Source: JAHRVQ01 sp029941905 (GTDB taxonomy: Bacteria > Pseudomonadota > Gammaproteobacteria > Pseudomonadales > Azotimanducaceae). From it: DNA of 64,000 nucleotides. Positions 1-8,459 of this stretch are shown piece after piece; positions within the stretch are counted from its first letter, which is position 1, and every line of letters starts with the position of its first letter. A program made the position numbers and the translations under genes. Under the pieces are notes generated by a model. That model was not told the DNA's origin and ran no database searches. It worked only from the letters and a program-made list of their open reading frames with translations. The stretch lies in contig JAPYTQ010000011.1 in the NCBI GenBank assembly GCA_029941905.1, positions 1-64,000 on the forward strand, written 5' to 3'.

Positions 1-70
1 CTTTACAGGAGCAGGCTGAGGGCTCTTTACAGGAGCAGGCTGAGGGCTCTTTACAAGAGCAGATTGGGGA
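1..70 (+). repeat. 24-nt in-frame tandem repeat, two exact copies plus a degenerate third
   Basis: Bases 1-24 and 25-48 are identical and 49-70 is a diverged third copy. The period is eight codons, so the repeat stays in frame and encodes a Gln/Glu-rich linker. Further copies may lie upstream of the window. Confidence 0.9.
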
Positions 71-641
71 CGAAGTACGGAGTTCACCTATCGAAGGGTT
101 TGATGGGGAGATTGTCGTGGGGGAGGATAACCTGACAATTGTCGGGGAATATGCTCCGTTAATACGAAGGCGCACCTTGCTTTGGACGAGTCTTGCGACA
201 GTCGCAATGTTGATCCTGGTGTTTCAATTTGCCTGGTCCAACAGAGATAACCTGTCGCAAAACACGAGTCTTAGACCCTATTATAAAAAAGCATTCAATC
301 TGTTGGATCGTGAGCCGACAGCGTTCCATGATCCGGACTCTTTGTCGGCGACGAATCTGGTGATTCGAACACATCCGGAGATTGAGTCTGCCTTGATCGT
401 AGATGCCATTTTAAAAAACAGCGGCGAGTTCAAACAGCGATATCCGGAACTCAGGCTCAGGTTTACGGATATTACGGGTCGAATTGTCGCCTCCAGGGTG
501 TTTAAGCCGTCTGAGTATGTTGGCGGTGAAGTGACCGGGAATCGTTACATTCCTTCCAATCACGACGTCCATCTGTCAATGGAAATTGTGGACCCGGGTA
601 ATCAGGTCGTAGGTTATTCGATTACGGTCTTGTTGAACTAA
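1..641 (+). CDS. DUF3426 (zinc-ribbon/MJ0042-type) membrane protein, 5' end outside window
   Basis: The frame is open from the first base, so only the C-terminal part is visible; the GTG at 117 is not a credible start. A single hydrophobic segment (TLLWTSLATVAMLILVFQF) is followed by an extracytoplasmic domain ending in paired phrases about adding bulk to polar loops, typical of DUF3426 proteins, whose N-terminus usually carries an MJ0042 zinc ribbon. The position directly before dusB-fis is the usual one for this family in gammaproteobacteria. The visible start is a low-complexity linker with an eight-residue repeat (SLQEQAEG). Function is unknown; inner-membrane anchoring is inferred from the one TM segment. 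Confidence 0.72.
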   Translation, partial: LQEQAEGSLQEQAEGSLQEQIGDEVRSSPIEGFDGEIVVGEDNLTIVGEYAPLIRRRTLLWTSLATVAMLILVFQFAWSNRDNLSQNTSLRPYYKKAFNLLDREPTAFHDPDSLSATNLVIRTHPEIESALIVDAILKNSGEFKQRYPELRLRFTDITGRIVASRVFKPSEYVGGEVTGNRYIPSNHDVHLSMEIVDPGNQVVGYSITVLLN

Positions 642-682
642 AGTCAGTGTTGGTATGATGATCGACCCATTCCCCGGCAACT

Positions 683-706
683 TCTCTTGAAACCTCTCTT
701 GAAAAT
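683..706 (+). repeat. 12-nt tandem duplication across the dusB start
   Basis: TCTCTTGAAACC followed by TCTCTTGAAAAT. The unit contains the TTG start codon, so the start is duplicated in frame. Confidence 0.8.
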
Positions 707-1709
707 AGGTCCCTTTGAACACCCCAGTAATGTCGTGATCGCACCGATGGCTGGAGTAACAGATCAGCCGTTTAGAAACCTGTGTCGCAGTCAGGGAGCG
801 TATTGGGTGGTGTCGGAAATGGTGACCAGTGACCATCGATTGTGGGATACGGTGAAATCCAGCCACCGGCTGAGATTTCAGACTGAGTCAGAACCGCGCT
901 GGATACAGATTGCCGGTGGTGATCCTCGAATACTGGCCGAGGCAGCCAGGCTGAACGTGGAGCGTGGTGCCCAGATTATTGATATCAATATGGGCTGTCC
1001 TGCAAAAAAAGTCTGCAACAAGATGGCTGGATCTGCCCTGATGCGGGACGAACAACTGGTAGGTAGAATTCTCGAGAGCGTGGTCAATGCGGTGGATGTT
1101 CCTGTCACACTGAAGATAAGGCTGGGCTGGTCGCTGCAGGAAAAGAACGCCCAGGTTATTGCACGCATGGCGGAATCAACCGGAGTGCAACTATTAACCG
1201 TTCACGGTCGATCCAGGGCTTGCAGATTTACCGGGCAGGTCGACTATGAGGCAATTGGAGAGATTGTTCAGTCGGTCTCCATACCGGTCATTGCCAATGG
1301 GGATATCGACTCGGAAACAAAAGCAGCCGATGTTCTTAGCCAGACAGGAGCCGCAGCGGTCATGGTCGGTCGTGCAGCCCAGGGGCGTCCCTGGCTGGTT
1401 GCGCAGATTGACCACTACCTTAAAACGGGAAAACTGAAAAAAAGCCCGGGTTTGTGTGAGGTAAAAACCATCCTCATCTCACATATTAAGAACCTCGCGG
1501 AGTTTTATGGTGAGGTAATGGGACCTCGTATCGCGAGAAAGCACGTCGGCTGGTACTTTAGAGGAATTTCCAAAGACTATGCTGCCAAAGATTATGTTGA
1601 AAGTAGCTTTCTTCGAGAATTCAATGGCTTGAGTCATAGCCAGGAACAGATCCAGGCAATTGAAAACGCACTTATGAGGATCAATGAACGCACGGGACAA
1701 GCAGCCTGA
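687..1709 (+). CDS. dusB: tRNA-dihydrouridine synthase B
   Basis: Reduces uridine to dihydrouridine in the tRNA D-loop using FMN and NADPH. The 340-residue product has the APMAGVTDQPFR phosphate-binding start, the NMGCPAKKV loop with the catalytic cysteine (C104), a VHGR motif, ANGDI, and GRAAQGRPW near the barrel end, all standard for DusB. The start is a TTG at 687. A second in-frame TTG lies at 699 because a 12-nt segment is duplicated in tandem (683-694, 695-706), so either may be used. fis follows after 16 bases, the conserved dusB-fis operon, in which dusB expression follows fis growth-phase control. Confidence 0.95.
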   Translation: MKPLLKIGPFEHPSNVVIAPMAGVTDQPFRNLCRSQGAYWVVSEMVTSDHRLWDTVKSSHRLRFQTESEPRWIQIAGGDPRILAEAARLNVERGAQIIDINMGCPAKKVCNKMAGSALMRDEQLVGRILESVVNAVDVPVTLKIRLGWSLQEKNAQVIARMAESTGVQLLTVHGRSRACRFTGQVDYEAIGEIVQSVSIPVIANGDIDSETKAADVLSQTGAAAVMVGRAAQGRPWLVAQIDHYLKTGKLKKSPGLCEVKTILISHIKNLAEFYGEVMGPRIARKHVGWYFRGISKDYAAKDYVESSFLREFNGLSHSQEQIQAIENALMRINERTGQAA

Positions 1710-1725
1710 AGCTGGAGAATAGACC

Positions 1726-2019
1726 ATGACCGGATTCATTCAAACATCAAATGTTCGAGAATTTACTCGTGAAACCATACCTGAACCCCACCTGCCAACA
1801 CTGGGAGAGTCTGTCGAATTTGCTGTGAAGGGCTACGTGAACACCATGGATGATCAACAGGTAACGGATCTTTATGAGTTGGTGTTATCTGAAGTGGAAA
1901 TTCCGCTGCTTAACTGTGTCCTGAAGATGACCGAAAACAACCAGAGTCAAACAGCTTTAATATTAGGATTAAATCGCGGCACGCTGCGTAAGAAATTGAA
2001 AAAGTACGGAATGCTTTAG
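1726..2019 (+). CDS. fis: DNA-binding protein Fis
   Basis: Nucleoid protein that bends DNA and activates rRNA/tRNA promoters. It is 97 residues, the family length. The C-terminal helix-turn-helix is plain (SQTALILGLNRGTLRKKLKK, about residues 73-93) and is the most conserved part; the N-terminal beta-hairpin arm is divergent as usual. It sits directly after dusB and is followed by an intrinsic terminator at 2114-2140, so dusB-fis ends here. Confidence 0.95.
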   Translation: MTGFIQTSNVREFTRETIPEPHLPTLGESVEFAVKGYVNTMDDQQVTDLYELVLSEVEIPLLNCVLKMTENNQSQTALILGLNRGTLRKKLKKYGML

Positions 2020-2113
2020 CAGGTTTTGCCTTGCATCTAACGGGAACTTTTTCTCACACTTGCTAGTCGTTCCTTTTGCCCGTTCGGGCGTGTAAACTTC
2101 CCACACAATTTGA

Positions 2114-2140
2114 GGACGGTATTTGCCGTCCTTTTCTTTT
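2114..2140 (+). terminator. Intrinsic terminator after fis / in the purH leader
   Basis: GGACGG, a six-base loop, CCGTCC, then TTTTCTTTT. It ends the dusB-fis transcript. It lies 64-90 nt before the purH start, so it could also act as a leader terminator for a purH transcript starting upstream. A smaller hairpin (GCCC-GTTC-GGGC, 2079-2090) precedes it. Confidence 0.75.
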
Positions 2141-2203
2141 CCACTGCGGAAAGTGTTCTCAGACTGGACCGGGACTATTCCCACGCAGCCAATGGATATG
2201 CCC

Positions 2204-3790
2204 ATGCAGAATTTCAAGATCAAGACTGCGCTGATTAGCGTTTCAGACAAAACAGGGCTGGAGGTTCTTACCCGGGAGTTGATGAAGTCAGAGGTTCAGA
2301 TTCTATCAACCGGTGGAACGTATAAATTGTTGAACAATCTGGGTGCCGATGTTCGTGAAGTTTCGGCATACACCGGTTTTCCGGAAATGATGGACGGGCG
2401 GGTTAAAACCTTGCATCCAAAAATTCATGGTGGGTTGCTGGGAAGAAGGAATGCTGATGGAACCGGAATTGATGTTGAGGTGATGGATGAACACGGGATT
2501 TCTGCGGTAGATCTGGTTGTAGTTAACCTTTACCCGTTCGAAAATACAGTGGCAGATCCAAAAAGTAGCTTCACCGATGCGATTGAAAATATCGATATCG
2601 GTGGCCCGGCCATGGTTCGATCAGCTGCCAAAAATTTTGCCAGTGTCACGGTGCTGGTTGATGTCAATGACTACCTGGAAGTGATACAAGAGATGAAAGC
2701 GCTGTCCGGGTGGATCTCTTACCAGACGCGTTTTCGATTAGCGGTGAAAGCGTTTGAACATGTTGCCCGCTATGATGCAGCGATTGCAAACTATCTCGGT
2801 GCGATTGATCTTGAAACCGGTCATCGTTCGGCATTCCCAAATACCATCACGCGACAATACGTTAAAAAACAATCAATGCGCTATGGCGAAAATCCTCATC
2901 AAGGTGCAGCATTTTATGTAGAGGAAAATAGTGCTGCTGGTGTGGGTACCGCAACCCAGAGTCAGGGTAAAGAGCTGTCCTTTAACAATGTAGCTGATAC
3001 TGATGCAGCATTGGAATGCGTCCAGGCATTTTCAGAACCGGCCTGTGTCATCGTCAAACATGCAAATCCCTGTGGCGTTGCAGTTGCCAGTGGCCCGCTG
3101 CAAGCCTACAAACTGGCATTCGAATCCGATACGACCTCGGCCTTCGGCGGCATCATTGCGTTTAACCGTGGTATTACCGCAGACGTTGCTGAAGAAATCA
3201 TCGGTAAGCAATTTGCAGAGGTTGTTATTGCGCCTCAAATAGACGACGAAGCAAAACAGGTATTCACCAGGCGCAAGAATGTTCGAATTTTAGAATGCGC
3301 TAATCAGGCTCACGACAGAATCGGTGAGCAAAGTTATAAACACGTGCGGGGTGGTTTACTGGTCCAGGACACCGACCTTGTGTTGTTGGACGATGAATCG
3401 TTGAAAGTCGTGAGCGACCGGCAACCAACAACTGAAGAAAGGCGTGACCTGCTATTTGCCTGGACTGTGGCGAACTACGTGAAATCCAATGCGATTGTGT
3501 ACGCTAAAAATGAACGTACAATTGGCGTCGGTGCTGGCCAGATGAGCCGGGTCTATAGTGCAATAATCGCGGGTATCAAGGCGGCAGATGAGAATCTTGA
3601 GGTTAAAGGTTCTGTAATGGCTTCGGATGCGTTTTTCCCTTTTAGAGATGGTATTGACGCTGCGGCGAAAGCCGGAATTGTTGCCGTGATACAGCCCGGG
3701 GGATCGGTGCGGGACGAAGAGGTGATACAGGCTGCAAATGAAGCTGGTATGGCGATGATGTTTACGGGTATGCGGCACTTTCGTCATTAG
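2204..3790 (+). CDS. purH: Bifunctional AICAR formyltransferase / IMP cyclohydrolase
   Basis: Catalyses the last two steps of IMP synthesis. From the ATG at 2204 the protein is 528 residues, matching the family (529 in E. coli) and beginning MQNFKIKTALISVSDKTG. The N-terminal MGS-like cyclohydrolase domain has STGGT and FPEMMDGRVKTLHPK; the transformylase domain has RYGENPHQ and VKHANPCGVA. ATGs at 2192 and 2198 are in-frame alternatives with no better Shine-Dalgarno sequence. The frame is open back to a TTG at 2123, but that lies inside the terminator and can be set aside. purD follows after 101 bases, the usual purHD pair. Confidence 0.96.
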   Translation: MQNFKIKTALISVSDKTGLEVLTRELMKSEVQILSTGGTYKLLNNLGADVREVSAYTGFPEMMDGRVKTLHPKIHGGLLGRRNADGTGIDVEVMDEHGISAVDLVVVNLYPFENTVADPKSSFTDAIENIDIGGPAMVRSAAKNFASVTVLVDVNDYLEVIQEMKALSGWISYQTRFRLAVKAFEHVARYDAAIANYLGAIDLETGHRSAFPNTITRQYVKKQSMRYGENPHQGAAFYVEENSAAGVGTATQSQGKELSFNNVADTDAALECVQAFSEPACVIVKHANPCGVAVASGPLQAYKLAFESDTTSAFGGIIAFNRGITADVAEEIIGKQFAEVVIAPQIDDEAKQVFTRRKNVRILECANQAHDRIGEQSYKHVRGGLLVQDTDLVLLDDESLKVVSDRQPTTEERRDLLFAWTVANYVKSNAIVYAKNERTIGVGAGQMSRVYSAIIAGIKAADENLEVKGSVMASDAFFPFRDGIDAAAKAGIVAVIQPGGSVRDEEVIQAANEAGMAMMFTGMRHFRH

Positions 3791-3891
3791 TTTATGAATG
3801 AAGCGCGTCGCTATTTGTAATAAGAAGCGTCGCTTTTCAACAAATAAAGGCGCGACTTTTTTAAAGGCGAGAGTAACGAAAGGCAAACAAA

Positions 3892-5181
3892 ATGAAGATT
3901 CTTGTAACAGGTTCGGGTGGGCGTGAACATGGTTTGGCATGGCGAGCCGCCCAGTCTCCGATGGTTTCCCAGGTCTTCGTAGCACCCGGAAATGCCGGGA
4001 CGGCGAATGATGGAAAACTGTCCAACGTTGCGATTGACGTCATGGACATTGGTGCCCAGATTGCCTTTGCTGTCAAAGAAAATGTCCATTTGACCATTAT
4101 CGGCCCTGAAGCACCGCTGGTTGAAGGTGCGGTCGATCAATTCAGGATGGCGGGTCTACGTTGTTTTGGCCCCACCGCCAAATGCGCACAGTTGGAAGGC
4201 TCGAAGAGTTTCACCAAGGACTTTCTGGCTCGATACAACATTCCGACGGCAGCTTACGGGAGTTTTGACAAAGTCAAGGATGCCGTCGCTTATGCGCGCA
4301 AGATGGCCTGCCCGATGGTGGTCAAGGCAGATGGCCTGGCTGCAGGTAAAGGTGTCATTATTGCCCAGGATCATGATGAGGCGATTGGGGCAATCCGGGA
4401 CATGATGCAGGGCAATGCTTTTGGCCGTGCCGGTGCCAGGGTGGTGGTTGAAGAGTTTCTCGAGGGAGAAGAAGCAAGTTTTATCGTGATTGCAGATGGC
4501 GATCATGCAATTCCGTTTGCATCGTCCCAGGACCATAAAGCCGCCTATGATGGTGATAAGGGACCCAACACCGGTGGTATGGGGGCCTATTCACCTGCGC
4601 CTGTGGTTACTCCAGCAGTTTACGAAAAAATAATGTCCGAAGTGATCAAACCTACCATTGCCGGTATGAAGGAGGACGGAAATGCCTACAGCGGATTTCT
4701 GTACGCAGGATTGATGATAGACAGCATTGGAAATCCCAGAGTTATTGAGTTTAATTGCCGATTTGGGGATCCCGAAACCCAACCAGTTTTAATAAGAATG
4801 CAATCAGATCTTGTTCAATTATGTGATGATGCCATTGATGGCAAACTTGCAGGGCAAGAGATAGCATTCGATTCTCGCACTGCACTAACGGTTGTCATGG
4901 CTGCGGGGGGCTACCCGCTGGATTACCACAAAGGTGATGAAATCACGGATATCCCATTGGATACCGCTGATACAAAAACGTTTCATGCGGGGACTTCCCT
5001 GGTTAACGGCAGAATTTTAACCAATGGTGGACGCGTGTTGGGTGTTACCGCTTTGGGTAACAATGTTAAAGAGGCGCAAGAACGTGCCTACCAGATCGTA
5101 AGAAAAATCTCATACAATAATCCGCACTACAGAACGGATATTGGTTACCGGGCTCTTGAACGTGAAACCGGCCATAAATAA
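3892..5181 (+). CDS. purD: Phosphoribosylamine--glycine ligase (GARS)
   Basis: Second step of purine synthesis: joins glycine to phosphoribosylamine with ATP. The 429-residue protein starts with the N-domain signature VTGSGGREHGLAW, has an ATP-grasp core (VKADGLAAGKGV) and the GARS signature RFGDPETQP. It follows purH. The 100-base gap holds two tiny hairpins (AGCG-CGT-CGCT at 3802-3812, AAGC-GTC-GCTT at 3825-3835) and a T6 run at 3857-3862, possibly a weak attenuator; this is speculative. Confidence 0.97.
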   Translation: MKILVTGSGGREHGLAWRAAQSPMVSQVFVAPGNAGTANDGKLSNVAIDVMDIGAQIAFAVKENVHLTIIGPEAPLVEGAVDQFRMAGLRCFGPTAKCAQLEGSKSFTKDFLARYNIPTAAYGSFDKVKDAVAYARKMACPMVVKADGLAAGKGVIIAQDHDEAIGAIRDMMQGNAFGRAGARVVVEEFLEGEEASFIVIADGDHAIPFASSQDHKAAYDGDKGPNTGGMGAYSPAPVVTPAVYEKIMSEVIKPTIAGMKEDGNAYSGFLYAGLMIDSIGNPRVIEFNCRFGDPETQPVLIRMQSDLVQLCDDAIDGKLAGQEIAFDSRTALTVVMAAGGYPLDYHKGDEITDIPLDTADTKTFHAGTSLVNGRILTNGGRVLGVTALGNNVKEAQERAYQIVRKISYNNPHYRTDIGYRALERETGHK

Positions 5182-5221
5182 TTATATTCAGGCACGCAGC
5201 AACAAAAAAAAGAGAAAACAG

Positions 5222-6433
5222 ATGGCAATAGAAGTAACAGAAACTGGTCTTGATTTCACCGAGCTCCATGAGCGTATGCAGTGGTATGTCGACGAAGAGA
5301 TTATTCCCTGCTGTAACACATTGATAATGCAAGGTACGGACGTCGTTGACGTAAAAACCTATGGGCCCCTGGATCACGAAACAAATCGTCCCTTGCCTGA
5401 GAATGCCATATTCAGGATGCATTCGAGCACCAAGCTTGCGACGTCAATTGCGGCCATGATGTTGTTTGACGAAGGTAAGTTTCAACTGGATGATCCTCTA
5501 GAAAATTACCTTCCTGAATTTTCTGATATGAGAGTACTGAAGGCAGATGCAGACAATATTGATGACGTTGAACCTGTGCACGACGCTATTCGAATTAACC
5601 AGATCCTGAGCCACTCGGCGGGGCTTTCCTATGGTTTTATTGAACCTGAATCGATTATTGATAAGGCTTATATCGCCTCCGGTGTCAATCCTTTGGCTGT
5701 CCCAGGCGGAACGACACTGGAGAGCCTGTGTCAGGGAGTTGCTGAACTCCCTCTGGCGTATCAACCCGGAAGTTTCTGGAGGTACAGCCTTGGGACAGAC
5801 GTGACGGCGCGCCTGGTCGAAGTACTCTCCGGGATGAGATTCGACACGTTTCTAAAAGAGCGAATATTTAACCCCTTAGGTATGGTAGATACAGACTTTC
5901 ATGTGCCGAAGGAAAAACAGGACCGTTTCACCACCATGTACCTGCCAACCAATCCCCTGGACCCAATGGCGAGTGGCTATACCAAGGCGGACGATCCCTA
6001 TGAAGGAGCGAACTCACAGCCTACCACCTTCCTGTCGGGCGGCGGTGGGTTGATGTCGACCCTGGGTGACTATCTCGCCTTTGTTCAGATGTTAGTCAAT
6101 GGCGGGGAATGGCGTGGGCACCGATTGGTGAAAACTGAAACCCTCGATTTAATGCGAACCAACCAGTTGGCAAAAGGCGTTGGTGTAAATTTTCCATTTT
6201 GGGAAATTCCCGCAACCAGGTTTGGCCTGGGGTTTGCCCTGAAGGAAGCACCTGCCGAAGGGGAACCTGATTCGGCTGTTGGTGAATATCACTGGGGTGG
6301 TATGGCCGGGACGCATATCTGGATGTCACCGAAAGCCAATATTGCCGGAATTTGTATGACGCAACGAATGCCTGCTTTCTGGCACCCGTTCAGCCACGAT
6401 TTCAAACGATTAGCATACAAAATAGGCGGTTAG
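5222..6433 (+). CDS. Serine hydrolase of the beta-lactamase/EstB family
   Basis: A 403-residue class C beta-lactamase-like serine hydrolase, likely an esterase or peptidase rather than a true beta-lactamase. The nucleophile motif SxxK is S68-S-T-K71 in a helix, a YSL motif (usually Y-x-N in AmpC) follows in the middle, and the third element is HWGGMAGTH near the C-terminus. These are the EstB-like variants. No signal peptide is seen, so it is probably cytoplasmic. The start is placed at ATG 5222, preceded by AAAGAGAAAACAG; the frame runs further up into purD but without a credible start. It is convergent with cca, 9 bases away. Substrate unknown. Confidence 0.85.
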   Translation: MAIEVTETGLDFTELHERMQWYVDEEIIPCCNTLIMQGTDVVDVKTYGPLDHETNRPLPENAIFRMHSSTKLATSIAAMMLFDEGKFQLDDPLENYLPEFSDMRVLKADADNIDDVEPVHDAIRINQILSHSAGLSYGFIEPESIIDKAYIASGVNPLAVPGGTTLESLCQGVAELPLAYQPGSFWRYSLGTDVTARLVEVLSGMRFDTFLKERIFNPLGMVDTDFHVPKEKQDRFTTMYLPTNPLDPMASGYTKADDPYEGANSQPTTFLSGGGGLMSTLGDYLAFVQMLVNGGEWRGHRLVKTETLDLMRTNQLAKGVGVNFPFWEIPATRFGLGFALKEAPAEGEPDSAVGEYHWGGMAGTHIWMSPKANIAGICMTQRMPAFWHPFSHDFKRLAYKIGG

Positions 6434-6442
6434 CCCCCTGGT

Positions 6443-7534
6443 TTACTCGGCGACTCGTTCGGATTTAATCAGCGCATCCACCTGGGCTGATCGCAGGGCC
6501 TTGCCAAGCGCGGGCCCTGAATAAGCAGGCATGAGATCCCTGGCAGAAATTGCCCGGGTAATATCGAAGTGTGTTTTCCAGTCAGCAGAAAGATCGGGAA
6601 CACCCAATGCCTCGCTTACCATGGAAAAATAAGTGTTTAATCGAAGGAATCTCGCCGGACGTCTAAACGCATCAACCAGATAGAACCACTCGACGACAGT
6701 GTGGGCTTTAGTGGTGTTTGCCTGACTCCAGGTTTCATAGGTGCCGCACGACAATAGTGCCAGTTCACTGATGTGGTTGGGTATTTTCAGGCGACTCGCC
6801 AATTCCGCGATTTCTGCGGTGCTGTTGGGCCACAAGATAGCTGTAAACCTGAAGGCTTTATCGGTGGTTCTAGCAGCAAGCGCCTGTGCTAGTTTAATCC
6901 CTTTATCAGTAATCTCTGGCCACAAATGTTCGCTAGCGCCCAGACTGTTAAGGGTTATGAAAAATCGAAGGGGTTCGTCTGTGCCAAGCGCCTTGTCTAT
7001 CTCTGCGTATATCCTTTCTGCTGGGAGTTCAAGCAGATCGCCGCGGCCGATCATGGTTCGCAGCAAGATTTCAGTCGATGGGTGAATCGCAAAATCGGGG
7101 AATCTTGCCGCGAATCTTGCGACTCGAAGCACCCGCAAAGGGTCTTCTTCAAAAGCACTGGAAACATGTCGCAACACTTTCTTCTTGAGATCATAAAGTC
7201 CGTCGTACGGGTCGATGAGTCGACCATCGGTGGATTCCGCGATTGCGTTGACCGTAAGGTCGCGACGGAGCAGGTCCTCTTCCAGGCTGACATTCTCGTT
7301 GGCGTCGCAGGCAAACCCCCGGTGACCCTCACCGGTTTTTCGTTCGGTACGGGCCAGGGCGTACTCTTCTTTTGTTTCTGGGTGCAGAAAAACCGGGAAG
7401 TCCTTACCAACCCGGGTGTACCCTTCCTTAACCAGTTGCTCTTCCGTGGCACCAACAACGACCCAATCGCGTTCAGTGATCGGCTGGTTGAGCAATTTAT
7501 CGCGGACCGCGCCGCCTACCAGAAATACTTCCAT
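6443..7534 (-). CDS. cca: CCA-adding tRNA nucleotidyltransferase
   Basis: Adds or repairs the 3' CCA of tRNAs. Class II signature: GGAVRD (residues 7-12), the catalytic pair in ERDWVVVG, and LLRRDLTVNAIA. The 363-residue length and the absence of an HD phosphohydrolase motif in the C-terminal third make this the short form, not the HD-containing multifunctional E. coli type (412). It is the last gene of the minus-strand run, 10 bases after the apaH stop, and likely co-transcribed with it. Confidence 0.93.
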   Translation of the reverse strand: MEVFLVGGAVRDKLLNQPITERDWVVVGATEEQLVKEGYTRVGKDFPVFLHPETKEEYALARTERKTGEGHRGFACDANENVSLEEDLLRRDLTVNAIAESTDGRLIDPYDGLYDLKKKVLRHVSSAFEEDPLRVLRVARFAARFPDFAIHPSTEILLRTMIGRGDLLELPAERIYAEIDKALGTDEPLRFFITLNSLGASEHLWPEITDKGIKLAQALAARTTDKAFRFTAILWPNSTAEIAELASRLKIPNHISELALLSCGTYETWSQANTTKAHTVVEWFYLVDAFRRPARFLRLNTYFSMVSEALGVPDLSADWKTHFDITRAISARDLMPAYSGPALGKALRSAQVDALIKSERVAE

Positions 7535-7544
7535 AAACCTATTA

Positions 7545-8393
7545 TCAACGATTTATTGCTGAAACGGAGAAAAACTGCTGGTCTTCCAGCCGGTACGCGG
7601 TAAGTTCTCTTCCCCAGACGCAACCGGTATCCAGGGCAATGATGCCCGGTTGATGGGTAATGCCTTCAATAGCCGCCCAGTGTCCGAACAAGATCGTGTC
7701 TCTTCGCTGTTGTAACGGCTGTTGTAACTGTCCCTCTTGATCGGGCTGGTTGTCTACCAGCGGGAAAGTAAACCAGGGTGAAAAACCGTCCGGTTGAATC
7801 TCGGCCTTGTGGGTAAGTTCCATCTCACCATCGTTGGTACAGTAGCGTAAACGCGTAAGGTAATTGGTAATCACCCGAAGTCTATCCCAGCCTTCAAGCT
7901 GGTCAGACCAGGTCGATGGCTGATTACCGTACATATGGGTAAAAAAGTCGTTGTAGCGGTCGCTACCAAGCACCTGTGACACTTCTGATCCAAACTCAAT
8001 CGCCTCATCGACAGTCCAGATCGGTGGGATACCGGCATGAACCATGGTACATCCCAGTGTTTCGTTGCGAACGATAAGTGGCAGATGGCGCATCCAGTCA
8101 ATTATTTTTTTAAGATGAGGTGCTTGCAGCAGGTCGTCCAGGGTATCACTTCGGGTAACTGCATGATGGCCCGTTGCCACTGCCAGGAAATGCAAGTCAT
8201 GGTTGCCAAGTACTACTTTGACCCGTGGCAGGGACATAACAAAATCGATGGTTTCCAGGTTCTTCGGACCGCGATTGATCAGATCGCCCACAAACCAGAG
8301 CTCATCGTGATGCTCGTCAAAATTGATTGAACGCAGCAATAACTGCAATTCGTCGAAGCAACCCTGGATATCACCCAGTGCATACGTACTCAT
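7545..8393 (-). CDS. apaH: Symmetrical bis(5'-nucleosyl)-tetraphosphatase ApaH
   Basis: Cleaves Ap4A to two ADP and removes Np4-type caps from RNA. Metallophosphatase motifs are GDIQGCFDE at the N-terminus, GDLINRGP and LGNHDLH; length is 282 residues. In many gammaproteobacteria the order is rsmA-apaG-apaH; here apaG is missing and its place holds four tandem 14-nt repeats (8394-8449), each an ATG plus four codons and TGA, the last TGA overlapping the apaH ATG. No Shine-Dalgarno sequence is seen at apaH, so translation may depend on reinitiation through that ladder. Confidence 0.95.
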   Translation of the reverse strand: MSTYALGDIQGCFDELQLLLRSINFDEHHDELWFVGDLINRGPKNLETIDFVMSLPRVKVVLGNHDLHFLAVATGHHAVTRSDTLDDLLQAPHLKKIIDWMRHLPLIVRNETLGCTMVHAGIPPIWTVDEAIEFGSEVSQVLGSDRYNDFFTHMYGNQPSTWSDQLEGWDRLRVITNYLTRLRYCTNDGEMELTHKAEIQPDGFSPWFTFPLVDNQPDQEGQLQQPLQQRRDTILFGHWAAIEGITHQPGIIALDTGCVWGRELTAYRLEDQQFFSVSAINR

Positions 8394-8449
8394 GGAGAGT
8401 TACTCATGGTGAGTTGCTCATGGTGAGTTGCTCATAGAGAGTTGCTCAT
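8390..8449 (-). repeat. Four tandem 14-nt repeats forming start-stop overlapping mini-ORFs before apaH
   Basis: On the minus strand the unit ATGAGCAACTCACC (with small variants) begins at 8449, 8435, 8421 and 8407, and apaH begins at 8393 with ATGAGTACG. Each copy reads Met-Ser-Asn-Ser-Leu/Pro-stop, and each TGA overlaps the next ATG as ATGA. The rsmA stop (8462-8460) lies 10 bases before the first ATG. The phase of 14 shifts frame at every step. Confidence 0.95.
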
Positions 8450-8459
8450 AACAACAGCT

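Noticed and set aside
2123..2203. Extended N-terminus of PurH from TTG 2123
   Set aside because: The codons lie in the terminator stem and the residues do not match PurH; family starts fit ATG 2204.
2020..2203. ZTP (pfl) riboswitch before purH
   Set aside because: Looked for because this class often precedes purH, but the conserved CCGCC-TGGGC 3' core is not present.
5141..5221. 27-residue N-terminal extension of the serine hydrolase
   Set aside because: It lies in the purD end and intergenic A-rich sequence; ATG 5222 has the proper upstream purine stretch.
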